Shown here one piece after another: positions 24,245-32,380 of a stretch of DNA of 35,820 nucleotides. The stretch covers positions 1 to 35,820 of the forward strand of contig CANKNL010000002.1 in assembly GCA_947483345.1 (NCBI GenBank), in the 5' to 3' direction. The position numbers and the translations under genes are program-made. Within the stretch, counting starts at the first letter, position 1; every line of letters begins with the position of its first letter. A model generated the notes under the pieces. The model was not told where the DNA came from and did not search any database. It worked only from the letters and a program-made list of their open reading frames with translations. The stretch comes from Chitinophagaceae bacterium (GTDB taxonomy: Bacteria > Bacteroidota > Bacteroidia > Chitinophagales > Chitinophagaceae).

Positions 24245-25552
24245 ATGCAATCATTTGAAGTAAGGGGTGGCAACAAACTTTCAGGAGAAATAACACCACA
24301 GGGTGCAAAAAATGAAGCCCTGCAAATTATTTCGGCCGTATTATTAAGTCCTGAAAAAATAACAGTCACCAATATACCAGATATTGTGGATGTAAACCTG
24401 TTGATTGAATTACTTGGCGAAATGAAGGTAAAAATCAACAGGCCAAGTCGTGATACTTGTATTTTTGAGGCCGATGCGGTAGATATTGAATACCTGCATA
24501 GTGCAGAATACCATAAAAAAAGTGGCCAATTACGTGGCTCTGTAATGCTTGCCGGACCCCTACTTGCTCGTTTTAAAAAAGCCTATATACCTAAACCGGG
24601 TGGCGATAAGATTGGCAGAAGAAGACTGGATACGCATATAATTGGTTTTGAAAAACTGGGGGCCAGATTTTCCTATGATTCTGATGACGGTTTTTTTCAT
24701 TTACAAACGACAGGTTTAAAAGGTGCCCATATTTTATTGGATGAGCCCAGCGTAACCGGTACAGCCAATATTTTAATGGCCGCCTCCATGGCAACAGGTA
24801 TAACAACCATTTATAATGCTGCCTGCGAACCCTATATTCAGCAGCTTTGTAAAATGCTGAATAGTATGGGTGCTAAAATCAGTGGTATTGGAAGCAACAG
24901 GTTAACTATAACAGGTGTTGAAGCACTTGGCGGAACAACACACCGCATGTTGCCTGATATGATTGAAGTGGGATCCTTTATTGGATTAGCGGCCATGACC
25001 CAAAGTGAAATCACTATAAAAAATGCAGGTATTGAACATTTAGGTATCATACCTGAAAGATTTCAGCAACTCGGTATTGAATTAAATTTTAAAGCTGATG
25101 ACATTCATATTCCTGCCCAGGAATTTTATGAGATCCAAAAGTATATGGATGGTGGCGTGTTAACCGTTTATGATCATCCCTGGCCCGGCTTTACACCCGA
25201 TCTGCTGAGCATTGTTTTAGTAACGGCCATCCAGGCAAAAGGCAGTGTGCTCATTCATCAAAAAATGTTTGAAAGCCGTTTGTTTTTTGTAGATAAACTG
25301 ATTGATATGGGTGCCCAGATCATTTTATGTGATCCCCACCGGGCGGTAGTTATTGGTCTGGAAAGAGAACAACAATTAAGAGGTATCACCATGAGTAGTC
25401 CTGATATCCGAGCCGGCGTAGCCTTACTTATTGCGGCATTAAGTGCACAGGGCAAAAGCATCATTCAAAATATTGAACAAATTGACCGGGGGTATCAACA
25501 AATAGATGACCGATTAAGGCATTTAGGCGCCGATATAAAACGGATTAATTAG
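24245..25552 (+). CDS. murA: MurA, UDP-GlcNAc 1-carboxyvinyltransferase, Asp-type active site
   Basis: A 435-residue EPSP-synthase-fold enzyme for the first committed step of peptidoglycan synthesis, transfer of enolpyruvate to UDP-GlcNAc. G-A-K22-N23-E-A-L matches the catalytic Lys/Asn pair, and later stretches such as D-G-G-V-L-T-V-Y-D-H-P-W-P-G-F-T-P-D fit the family. The active-site loop reads P-K-P-G-G-D121-K-I-G-R-R-R, with Asp where E. coli has Cys115, the residue alkylated by fosfomycin. Asp-type MurA enzymes are active and fosfomycin-insensitive in other bacteria; resistance here is inferred. The gene probably starts a run with the lipoprotein and gmk genes. Confidence 0.95.
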   Translation: MQSFEVRGGNKLSGEITPQGAKNEALQIISAVLLSPEKITVTNIPDIVDVNLLIELLGEMKVKINRPSRDTCIFEADAVDIEYLHSAEYHKKSGQLRGSVMLAGPLLARFKKAYIPKPGGDKIGRRRLDTHIIGFEKLGARFSYDSDDGFFHLQTTGLKGAHILLDEPSVTGTANILMAASMATGITTIYNAACEPYIQQLCKMLNSMGAKISGIGSNRLTITGVEALGGTTHRMLPDMIEVGSFIGLAAMTQSEITIKNAGIEHLGIIPERFQQLGIELNFKADDIHIPAQEFYEIQKYMDGGVLTVYDHPWPGFTPDLLSIVLVTAIQAKGSVLIHQKMFESRLFFVDKLIDMGAQIILCDPHRAVVIGLEREQQLRGITMSSPDIRAGVALLIAALSAQGKSIIQNIEQIDRGYQQIDDRLRHLGADIKRIN

Positions 25553-25562
25553 TAGTGTTGTT

Positions 25563-25985
25563 ATGAAAAAACTAATTTGCTTACTCCTTTTTTTTATGAT
25601 GCTGAACTTTTTAAGCTCCTGCTATAATAAAACGGTTCATTTACTCACAAAAACTTGGGATTGTGTACAGGTTGATAATATCATTCCTGCAGATATAAAA
25701 ATACATTCCAAAAAAGATTCAGTTGATGCCGCACAACTGATATCCATGTTAAAGTTAATAAGCTGGACCTTTAAAAAAAACAGGGCTTATGCCTGTTCAG
25801 TTAATGGCCGCATTACCGTTGCGGGCAAATATGAATTACAGGAGCAAGATAAAATCATACAGTGTACATCCGAAATTAAACATACCATAAACAACTATAA
25901 GATTACCACTTTAACCGAAAATGAATTGGTTTTAAGCGGCCGTGCTGAAAACACGAGTTTGGTATTACATTTTAAATCCCGTTAG
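25563..25985 (+). CDS. Small lipoprotein of unknown function
   Basis: A 140-residue protein with a lipoprotein signal: M-K-K-L-I, a hydrophobic core and lipobox L-S-S-C20. The mature part is about 120 residues, predicted mainly beta, with T-K-T-W-D-C-V-Q near its start and S-L-V-L-H-F-K near its end. The short form and beta content recall the lipocalin-like lipoproteins of Bacteroidota, but I cannot place it in a named family. It begins 10 bp after the murA stop and likely shares its transcript. Probably anchored in the envelope. Confidence 0.75.
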   Translation: MKKLICLLLFFMMLNFLSSCYNKTVHLLTKTWDCVQVDNIIPADIKIHSKKDSVDAAQLISMLKLISWTFKKNRAYACSVNGRITVAGKYELQEQDKIIQCTSEIKHTINNYKITTLTENELVLSGRAENTSLVLHFKSR

Positions 25986-26015
25986 TAAAGTAAAAATTAA
26001 ATAGTTTCTTTGCAG

Positions 26016-26588
26016 ATGAGCAGCCTCAATAAACTTATCATCATTACAGCACCTTCGGGTGCGGGCAAAACATCAATTACCAAATATCTGATGAATGCCT
26101 TTCCGCAACTGGCTTTTTCCGTTTCAGCGGCTACCCGTGCGCCAAGGGGAATAGAAAAAAACGGTGTTGATTATCACTTTATGAGTATAGCTGATTTTAA
26201 ATTAAAAATCCAAAACAACGAATTTGCAGAATGGGAAATGGTGTATGATGGAAAATATTATGGCACTTTAAAATCTGAACTGGAAAGAATCTGGAAAGCA
26301 GATAAAATCCCGGTTTTAGATATTGATGTAAAAGGAGCCATACATGTACAACAGCAATATCCCGATACATCCCTCAGCCTCTTTATACAAACGCCCTCTG
26401 TGGCTGAATTAAAGAAAAGGCTGGAAATCAGGGGTACTGAAACAACTGAGTCACTGGCAGTCCGCGTTAACAAAGCCACCTATGAACTGTCCTTTAAAGA
26501 CCGTTTCAATAAGCTGATCACCAATGATGATTTACAGCGTGCCTGTAGCGAAGCTGAAGCAATTGTGGCTCATTTTATCAGTCATTAA
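26016..26588 (+). CDS. gmk: Guanylate kinase
   Basis: A 190-residue kinase that phosphorylates GMP to GDP. The ATG at 26016 is chosen; a TTG two codons upstream is also open. The P-loop A-P-S-G-A-G-K-T-S follows L-I-I-I-T, then S-V-S-A-A-T-R-A-P-R and the GMP-binding segment G-V-D-Y-H-F-M-S. Later L-D-I-D-V-K-G-A and L-F-I-Q-T-P-S-V-A-E-L are typical. All core motifs are intact and the length is normal. It lies 30 bp after the lipoprotein gene. Confidence 0.96.
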   Translation: MSSLNKLIIITAPSGAGKTSITKYLMNAFPQLAFSVSAATRAPRGIEKNGVDYHFMSIADFKLKIQNNEFAEWEMVYDGKYYGTLKSELERIWKADKIPVLDIDVKGAIHVQQQYPDTSLSLFIQTPSVAELKKRLEIRGTETTESLAVRVNKATYELSFKDRFNKLITNDDLQRACSEAEAIVAHFISH

Positions 26589-26621
26589 ATCCGTTTAAAA
26601 ACTCTTTCTTATTTTTATAGT

Positions 26622-27908
26622 ATGGATTGGATAGCCCTTTTAGCCATTATCGCGTCATTGATGTTGATTGGTTTCTTTGCAGGTATTGAAATTGCTTTTA
26701 TTTCTGCCAATAAACTGTCGATAGAATTAAACAGAAAACAAGGCACCAAAAGCGGTAAGGTTTGGGGCGCGTATGCCGACCGGCCGGCCCGCTTTATAGG
26801 CACTACCCTCGTAGGTATCAACCTCGTTTTTGTTGTTTATGGTTTGCTGGTTGTGGATATGCTTTCTCCCATATGGCTCTGGATAAAATCGAATTTGCCT
26901 GTTTCCTTTAAAGACTCAGTTGATTATATTAAACTTTTTGTGGAAACTATACTCTCTACATTAATCGTATTATTTGTAGAATTTTTATTCAAGGCTTTAT
27001 TCAGAGCCCGAAACAACAGCATCCTCAGTTCAAACAGCATCAGCAGTATCGTTCAGTTTTTTTACTGGTTGTTCTCTTCTATCGGAAGTTATTTTGTAGA
27101 TATTGCCGAATGGATATTGAAATACATTCTGAACGTGAAGATCAATCACAAAAAAGACATGTTTAGCAAAGTAGACCTTGAACATTTTATGCAACAGAGT
27201 AAAAATCATGAAGAAGAAAACAGTAGTGAAATAAATAAAGAATTATTTGAAAATGCGTTATCCCTGAGCGAAACAAAATTAAGAGCATGCCTCATACCCC
27301 GAAAAGAGATTGAAGGCGTAAACAGTACAACATCTATTGAAGACGTAAAAGCCAGATTCATTGAAACCCATTTGAGTAAGCTCGTTGTTTTTGATGAAAA
27401 TATTGACAACATAACAGGCTATATACATCAGCTTGATCTGTTTAAACACCCTTCTACAGTTAAAGAAATCTTATTACCCATTCCCACTGTACCCGAAAGT
27501 ATGAGTGCTACTGATCTGATGAGTAAATTCAGTAAAGAAAGAAAATCCATTGCCTGGGTAATCGACGAATTTGGCGGCACCGCAGGTATTGTTACCATGG
27601 AAGATTTACTGGAAGAAATTTTTGGGGAGATAAAGGACGAGTACGATACCGAAGAATTTGTTGACAAACAATTAGCCGGAAATGAATTTATTTTTAGTGG
27701 CCGGATGGAACTTGATCTGATTACCGAAAAATACAAACTGGTTTTTCCGGATGATGAAGAAACGGAAACACTCTCGGGATATATCATTAAAAATCATGAA
27801 CAAATTCCCCGATTGAAAGACCATATCACGATTGGCAATTACGAAATAGATATTTTAAATGTAAGCGACACCCGGATTGAGATGGTTAAGCTGAAGGTTA
27901 TAAAATAG
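26622..27908 (+). CDS. CNNM/CBS/CorC-domain membrane protein (hemolysin family)
   Basis: A 428-residue protein with three parts. An N-terminal CNNM (DUF21) domain with about four TM helices (residues 1-165) contains F-F-A-G-I-E-I-A-F-I-S-A-N. A CBS pair (about 210-330) contains L-I-P-R-K-E-I-E-G-V and the A-W-V-I-D-E-F-G-G-T-A-G-I-V-T motif with E-D-L-L-E-E-I-F-G-E-I. A C-terminal CorC/HlyC domain follows (about 345-425). Relatives are linked to magnesium or other cation efflux; the hemolysin name is historical. GldE of gliding bacteria is a related protein, but nothing here marks this copy as GldE. Confidence 0.9.
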   Translation: MDWIALLAIIASLMLIGFFAGIEIAFISANKLSIELNRKQGTKSGKVWGAYADRPARFIGTTLVGINLVFVVYGLLVVDMLSPIWLWIKSNLPVSFKDSVDYIKLFVETILSTLIVLFVEFLFKALFRARNNSILSSNSISSIVQFFYWLFSSIGSYFVDIAEWILKYILNVKINHKKDMFSKVDLEHFMQQSKNHEEENSSEINKELFENALSLSETKLRACLIPRKEIEGVNSTTSIEDVKARFIETHLSKLVVFDENIDNITGYIHQLDLFKHPSTVKEILLPIPTVPESMSATDLMSKFSKERKSIAWVIDEFGGTAGIVTMEDLLEEIFGEIKDEYDTEEFVDKQLAGNEFIFSGRMELDLITEKYKLVFPDDEETETLSGYIIKNHEQIPRLKDHITIGNYEIDILNVSDTRIEMVKLKVIK

Positions 27909-27938
27909 TTTTATTGATTTTTCACTTATTTTATTTAC

Positions 27939-29060
27939 ATGATCATTGCGGTTAACACCAGGTTGAGAAAAAATGAACAGCCTGAAGGTTATGAAGATTT
28001 TATATTTCAATTGCTTCATCAGGTTACTAGTCAATATCCGCAACACCGTTTTTTATATATTTTTGATAAACCATATCCCACCAATCTGGTATTTGCTAAC
28101 CATGTAACGCCCTTAATAGCCGGCCCCGAAACCAGCAACAGGCTGAGATTGCAATATTGGTTTAATTATAAAATAGCCGGTTTAATTCGTAAACACAAAG
28201 TAGATGTTTTCGTAAGTATGGAGGGCATTTGTTCGCTGCGGTCCAAAATACCGCAGTTGTTGATGATTAGTGATTGTCGTTTTCTGCAATATCCAAATCT
28301 TATAAAAAAGTCGCAGGCCGGGTTTTTTAAAAAATTCACTCCGGCTTTTTTAACCAGGTCAACAAGTATTGCGGCTGTTTCTGATTTTTCCAAATCGGTC
28401 ATTGCAGATCAGTATAAAATAAATACGTCGGCCATTACCGTTATCAAACCCATAATTGATGAGCTGTTTAAACCTGTTCATGAGGCAGAGAAAGAGCTCA
28501 TTAAAGAAACCTATAGTGAAGGAAAGGCCTATTTTTTATTCAGCGGTAATATTAACCTGCAAAGCAATCTGGTAAATCTGTTAAAAGCTTTCTCTTTTTT
28601 TAAAAAAAGACAGAAAAGCAATATGATGTTGTTAATTGCCGGTAATGCCGACGACTCATTTAAAAAGGAACTAAAGACCTATAAATTCAGGCATGACGTG
28701 ATATTGCTGGAAAATTTGCTGACTCCTGATCTGGCAAAGATTACGGCTGCTGCTTATGCCCTGGTTTATCCTGTTTTATATGCCGATTTTGCTTTACCCC
28801 CATTGCAAGCTATGCAATGCGGTGTACCAGTTATAGCAACACAATCCGGAGCCCTGCCTTCTATTTGCGGTGAAGCGGCTTTATATATTGATAGCGCCGA
28901 TTTTAAAGATATAGCCGAAAACATGATGCTCATTTTTAAAGATGAACAAAAAGCAGGAAAGCTGATACAGGCAGGCCATGCCATGCTGGAGCAAAACCAG
29001 CGGAAAAAATCAGCCGATCTATTTATGCAATCCATCTTAAAAGCAATCACCATTGAATAG
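27939..29060 (+). CDS. GT4-like glycosyltransferase with altered EX7E motif
   Basis: A 373-residue GT-B-fold protein. The C-terminal half has the nucleotide-sugar-binding half of family 1/GT4 transferases: L-F-S-G-N-I-N-L-Q-S-N-L-V-N-L-L-K-A-F, A-L-V-Y-P-V-L-Y, then P-L-Q-A-M-Q-C-G-V-P-V-I-A and C-G-E-A-A-L-Y-I-D. In typical members the donor-binding motif is E-x7-E (E-G-F-G-L-P-x-L-E). Here the aligned segment is A282-D-F-A-L-P-P-L-Q290, so both glutamates are replaced. It may be an active variant or a non-catalytic paralogue. No sugar-pathway genes lie beside it, so the acceptor is unknown. Confidence 0.85.
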   Translation: MIIAVNTRLRKNEQPEGYEDFIFQLLHQVTSQYPQHRFLYIFDKPYPTNLVFANHVTPLIAGPETSNRLRLQYWFNYKIAGLIRKHKVDVFVSMEGICSLRSKIPQLLMISDCRFLQYPNLIKKSQAGFFKKFTPAFLTRSTSIAAVSDFSKSVIADQYKINTSAITVIKPIIDELFKPVHEAEKELIKETYSEGKAYFLFSGNINLQSNLVNLLKAFSFFKKRQKSNMMLLIAGNADDSFKKELKTYKFRHDVILLENLLTPDLAKITAAAYALVYPVLYADFALPPLQAMQCGVPVIATQSGALPSICGEAALYIDSADFKDIAENMMLIFKDEQKAGKLIQAGHAMLEQNQRKKSADLFMQSILKAITIE

Positions 29061-29088
29061 CTGCATAAAAACGGTTTCGGCAGTTTGC

Positions 29089-29118
29089 TTGTTGTGGGTG
29101 TTATTTCTGTTAATTTTG
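29089..29118 (+). promoter_or_regulatory. Candidate promoter of gldC
   Basis: TTG (29089-29091), a 19-bp spacer and TAATTTTG (29111-29118), an exact TAnnTTTG box, predicting a start near 29124 and a leader of about 30 bases before the gldC ATG. Confidence 0.6.
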
Positions 29119-29153
29119 CATCACGAATACAAAAATAATTTGAACAATAAATT

Positions 29154-29498
29154 ATGAACCAATCTACAATAAAAATTGACGTACTACTTGACCCCAACAA
29201 AGTGCCGGAGCAAATAAACTGGGTTGCCAGCGACAGCACAGCCAATATGGTACAACAAGCCAAAGCCATGAGTGTAGCTTTTTGGGACGCCTCCGATAAA
29301 ACAGCATTACGCATAGACCTTTGGACCAAGGATATGATGGTGGATGAAATGGCCGACTTTTATTACCAGATGTTGATGAGTATGGCCGATACTTTTAAAC
29401 GAGCCACCCAACAACAGGAAATGAGTGATGATATGAAAAATTTTGCCAAATCTTTTTTAAACAAGTTCAGAGCCATACAGCTCAAAGAACAGAAATAA
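29154..29498 (+). CDS. gldC: Gliding motility protein GldC
   Basis: A 114-residue soluble protein. The segments I-K-I-D-V-L-L-D-P-N-K-V-P-E-Q-I-N-W-V-A-S-D, T-A-L-R-I-D-L-W-T-K-D-M-M-V-D-E-M and S-M-A-D-T-F-K-R-A-T match GldC of Bacteroidota. GldC is a cytoplasmic accessory protein first found by gliding mutants; homologues occur in non-gliding members too. No gldB, gldD or other gld genes are adjacent. It has its own promoter-like sequence. Confidence 0.88.
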   Translation: MNQSTIKIDVLLDPNKVPEQINWVASDSTANMVQQAKAMSVAFWDASDKTALRIDLWTKDMMVDEMADFYYQMLMSMADTFKRATQQQEMSDDMKNFAKSFLNKFRAIQLKEQK

Positions 29499-29596
29499 GG
29501 TGTATTGGGCGTTAGGCAATAGCTGTGCCCTGCATTATCGGAATTAGACCTTATTGCTGTTTACCCATTATTTATTACAAACTAAAAGATACAACC

Positions 29597-30049
29597 ATGA
29601 GTTTAGAACAACAGATCATGACGGAAATGAAAGCGGCTATGAAAGCAAAGGATGAAGGGGTTCTACGGGCTTTACGTGCCATTAAAGCCGAGATCATTAA
29701 AGCCAAAACCGAGCCTGGGGCAGCCGGAGAAATTGATGAAGCCACTGAACAGAAATTTTTAATGAAGATGATGAAGCAACGCCGAGATTCGTTGGACATT
29801 TTTGAAAAGCAGGAACGGGAAGATCTGGCTGTAAAAGAAAGAGAAGAAATGGCTGTAATAGAAAAATTTTTGCCCAAACAATTAGATGCAGCAGAACTGA
29901 AAGAGATCATAATAAAAATTATCGCCGAAACCGGGGCTTCCTCTTCTGCCGATATGGGAAAGGTAATGGGCACTGCCAGCAAACAATTAGCCGGTAAAGC
30001 TGATGGTAAAGCAATCAGTAACCTGGTAAAAGAATTACTCACCACTTAA
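29597..30049 (+). CDS. GatB/YqeY domain protein
   Basis: A 150-residue helical protein: MSLEQQIMTEMKAAMKAKDE, then R-A-L-R-A-I-K-A-E-I-I-K-A-K-T-E, Q-R-R-D-S-L-D-I-F-E-K-Q-E-R and E-K-F-L-P-K-Q-L. These match the YqeY family, which shares the tail domain of the GatB amidotransferase subunit and may interact with tRNA. The ATG at 29597 gives the family start; the frame is open further upstream but that part is not protein-like. 98 bp after gldC. Confidence 0.92.
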   Translation: MSLEQQIMTEMKAAMKAKDEGVLRALRAIKAEIIKAKTEPGAAGEIDEATEQKFLMKMMKQRRDSLDIFEKQEREDLAVKEREEMAVIEKFLPKQLDAAELKEIIIKIIAETGASSSADMGKVMGTASKQLAGKADGKAISNLVKELLTT

Positions 30050-30103
30050 TTATTCTCTACACAAGTAACGCTTCCATTGGGCAATAGTTACTTAGAGTTG
30101 CCT

Positions 30104-30643
30104 ATGCTGATTGATTTATTTTTTGCCGTGATTATAGTCATAGCCATTATTAAAGGTTATCAGAAAGGACTGATTATAGCGATCTTTTCCATTCTTGCTT
30201 TTATTATTGGATTGGCAGCGGCATTAAAATTTTCGGCCATGGTTGCAGTCTATTTAAAAGACAGTGTAAGTGTGTCGGCTAAATGGCTGCCTTTTTTAGC
30301 ATTTGCAATGGTCTTTTTTATCGTTTTATTGCTTGTAAGTGTAGGAGGGAAATTAATTGAAAAGGCTTTTCAGGTTGTGCTTTTGGGCTGGCTTAATCGG
30401 CTGGGAGGTGTTCTTTTATATATCACGCTTTACCTGATTATTTTAAGTATTTTTATTTTCTATGCCGAAAAATTGCATTTATTGCAACCTGCAGCTATTG
30501 AATCTTCACAAACTTATCATTTTATCCAGCCTTGGGGGCCTAAAGTAATGGACATGATGGGTAAGCTGATCCCTGTATTTAAAGATATGCTTAATGAGTT
30601 GAACAGCTTTTTTAATGCGATAGCAAACAAAATTCAGCATTAA
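30104..30643 (+). CDS. CvpA family membrane protein
   Basis: A 179-residue protein with four predicted TM helices. It starts M-L-I-D-L-F-F-A-V-I-I-V-I-A-I-I-K-G-Y-Q-K-G, the conserved CvpA start (D-x-x-x-x...G-x-x-x-G), and has a long second helix with A-A-L-K-F-S. Relatives are named for colicin V production in E. coli; they appear to act in envelope homeostasis. The ATG at 30104 fits the family better than a TTG nine codons upstream. 54 bp after the YqeY gene. Confidence 0.87.
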   Translation: MLIDLFFAVIIVIAIIKGYQKGLIIAIFSILAFIIGLAAALKFSAMVAVYLKDSVSVSAKWLPFLAFAMVFFIVLLLVSVGGKLIEKAFQVVLLGWLNRLGGVLLYITLYLIILSIFIFYAEKLHLLQPAAIESSQTYHFIQPWGPKVMDMMGKLIPVFKDMLNELNSFFNAIANKIQH

Positions 30644-30744
30644 TTTCAACCATTATCTTATTTAACGTAATTTTAGCCCTAATCACCGGTTTCATAACTT
30701 TACAATTGAGTTAGCGGTTTTTATAAAACAATTTGTAATAACAG

Positions 30745-31521
30745 ATGAGTTACGAAATAAAACAAGACGGGAAATTCAGATTTATTGAAGAAGGTGAAGG
30801 TGAACCGCTGATATTATTGCATGGTTTATTTGGTGCCCTCAGCAATTTTCAATTTTTAATTGAGCATTTTCGTAAATCAAATAAAGTCATTGTTCCACTT
30901 TTACCATTGCTGGAACTTGACCTGTTACACACTTCTGTAGGCGGTTTACAAAAATTTGTTCATCGCTTTATCGAGCACCGAAATTATCAGCATATTCATT
31001 TGTTGGGGAATTCTTTAGGAGGACATGTGGCACTGGTGCATATCTTAAAACAACCTGAACGTATCAAATCTCTAATTTTAACCGGCAGTTCAGGCTTATT
31101 TGAAAACGGCATGGGTGATACGTATCCCAAACGTGGCGACAAGGAATACATCCGTAAAAAAACAGCACTTACATTTTATGATCCGGCCATGGCGACCGAG
31201 GAATTGGTAAATGAGGTATTTGAAATAACCAATAACCGGATGAAAGTGATAAAAATAATTGCCCTTGCAAAAAGTGCCATACGAAATAATTTGGGAGAAG
31301 AACTGAACCAGATCAAACAGCCAGCCTGTTTAATTTGGGGTAATAATGATACGATAACACCACCATTTGTTGCCAAAGAATTTCACCGCCTGATGCCAAC
31401 CAGTGAGTTACACTTTGTTGATCAATGTGGCCATGCACCCATGATGGAAGTTCCGGAAGAGTTTAACCGGTTGCTGGATGGATTTTTAACCAAGTTAAAA
31501 ACCACTGCTGCAACAGTTTAA
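30745..31521 (+). CDS. Alpha/beta hydrolase
   Basis: A 258-residue alpha/beta-hydrolase fold enzyme. The oxyanion region is L-I-L-L-H-G-L-F-G, the nucleophile elbow G-N-S90-L-G-G, the acid is D202 in W-G-N-N-D-T-I-T-P-P and the base H230 in Q-C-G-H-A-P. The cap region is small and polar. The substrate cannot be told; position next to a CBS-domain gene and an Omp85 gene gives no clear pathway. Catalytic triad complete. Confidence 0.9.
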   Translation: MSYEIKQDGKFRFIEEGEGEPLILLHGLFGALSNFQFLIEHFRKSNKVIVPLLPLLELDLLHTSVGGLQKFVHRFIEHRNYQHIHLLGNSLGGHVALVHILKQPERIKSLILTGSSGLFENGMGDTYPKRGDKEYIRKKTALTFYDPAMATEELVNEVFEITNNRMKVIKIIALAKSAIRNNLGEELNQIKQPACLIWGNNDTITPPFVAKEFHRLMPTSELHFVDQCGHAPMMEVPEEFNRLLDGFLTKLKTTAATV

Positions 31522-31657
31522 AAAAATGGTCATTCCCTGGTTACTATCACCTGTACTTTTTTTGTGCTTTATACAGGCTTAACTTAGGGGAACCCAGATA
31601 CTTTTAACTATGAATTTTTCGTTATACTCATAGCTGCTACTCATTTAAACCAGTTAT

Positions 31658-32320
31658 ATGTTAACCATTGAACTTATCAATAACAATATCCCCCGACTTC
31701 AACTTACCGATTCAATAAGTAAAGCATTGCAGCTAATCAGCGACTTCAAAGTAACCCATCTGCCAGTTGTAAAAGATGATAAATTTCTTGGCCTCATCAG
31801 TGAAGATGATTTACTGGATCAGAAAGAACTTAAAATGCCCATTGAACTGATGCAGGACTTTTTTATTCGGGCAGCTGTACATGATAATGAACATTTTTTA
31901 AAAGCGGTTACCTGCAGTAATCAGCTTGACAGTACAGTAGTGCCAGTAATAAATGAGGAAAATGACCTGATGGGTGTTATCACTACAAATGACCTGTTAA
32001 AAACCATTGGCAATTTTGCAGGCACAAATGAAATAGGCGGTATAATCGTTTTGGAAATGGAACGCAGCCAGTTTGCCATTTCAGAAATAAGCCGGATTGT
32101 GGAAAGCAATGATGCCACTATTCTTCATTTAAATACAACTGTACATTCAGAAACAGGTATGCTCACAGTTACCCTGCATATCAATAAAAAAGAGATCTCA
32201 ACAATTGTAGCCACATTTGAAAGATATGAATTTGATGTGATCTACTATTTTGGGAACGAAAATTTTGAGAATGAAATTCACAGCAACTACCGCCACCTGA
32301 TGAATTATCTGGATATTTAA
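31658..32320 (+). CDS. CBS-pair protein with possible ACT-like C-terminal domain
   Basis: A 220-residue soluble protein. Two CBS motifs form the first 120 residues (V-T-H-L-P-V-V-K-D-D-K-F-L-G-L-I-S and T-V-V-P-V-I-N-E-E-N-D-L-M-G-V-I-T-T-N-D-L-L). The rest (about 130-205) contains G-G-I-I-V-L-E-M-E-R-S-Q-F-A-I-S-E-I-S-R-I-V-E and I-L-H-L-N-T-T-V-H, which reads like an ACT-type ligand-binding domain. It is probably an adenine-nucleotide or amino-acid sensor with no attached enzyme. Its location before the Omp85 and nadK genes may mean shared regulation. Confidence 0.8.
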   Translation: MLTIELINNNIPRLQLTDSISKALQLISDFKVTHLPVVKDDKFLGLISEDDLLDQKELKMPIELMQDFFIRAAVHDNEHFLKAVTCSNQLDSTVVPVINEENDLMGVITTNDLLKTIGNFAGTNEIGGIIVLEMERSQFAISEISRIVESNDATILHLNTTVHSETGMLTVTLHINKKEISTIVATFERYEFDVIYYFGNENFENEIHSNYRHLMNYLDI

Positions 32321-32380
32321 TTATTAGATTTACTTTCTCTTTTATTAAAATTCCTGTTTATAAAGCAAAGCATTGATGTA

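Noticed and set aside
28766..29329. A 187-residue minus-strand open frame over the glycosyltransferase and gldC genes
   Set aside because: It spans two well-supported plus-strand genes and the promoter between them; the composition is that of a shadow frame.
26622..29498. A gliding-motility cluster around gldC with the CNNM/CBS protein as GldE
   Set aside because: The CNNM/CBS protein lacks any GldE-specific mark I can identify, a glycosyltransferase lies between, and no other gld genes are present.
29575..30045. A 156-residue minus-strand open frame opposite the YqeY gene
   Set aside because: A Ser/Ala/Ile-rich mirror of a clear YqeY protein with no family features of its own.
31550..31577. 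CCTGTA/TACAGG stem after the hydrolase gene as a terminator
   Set aside because: The stem is only 6 bp with a 16-nt loop that itself holds the T-run; geometry is wrong for an intrinsic terminator.
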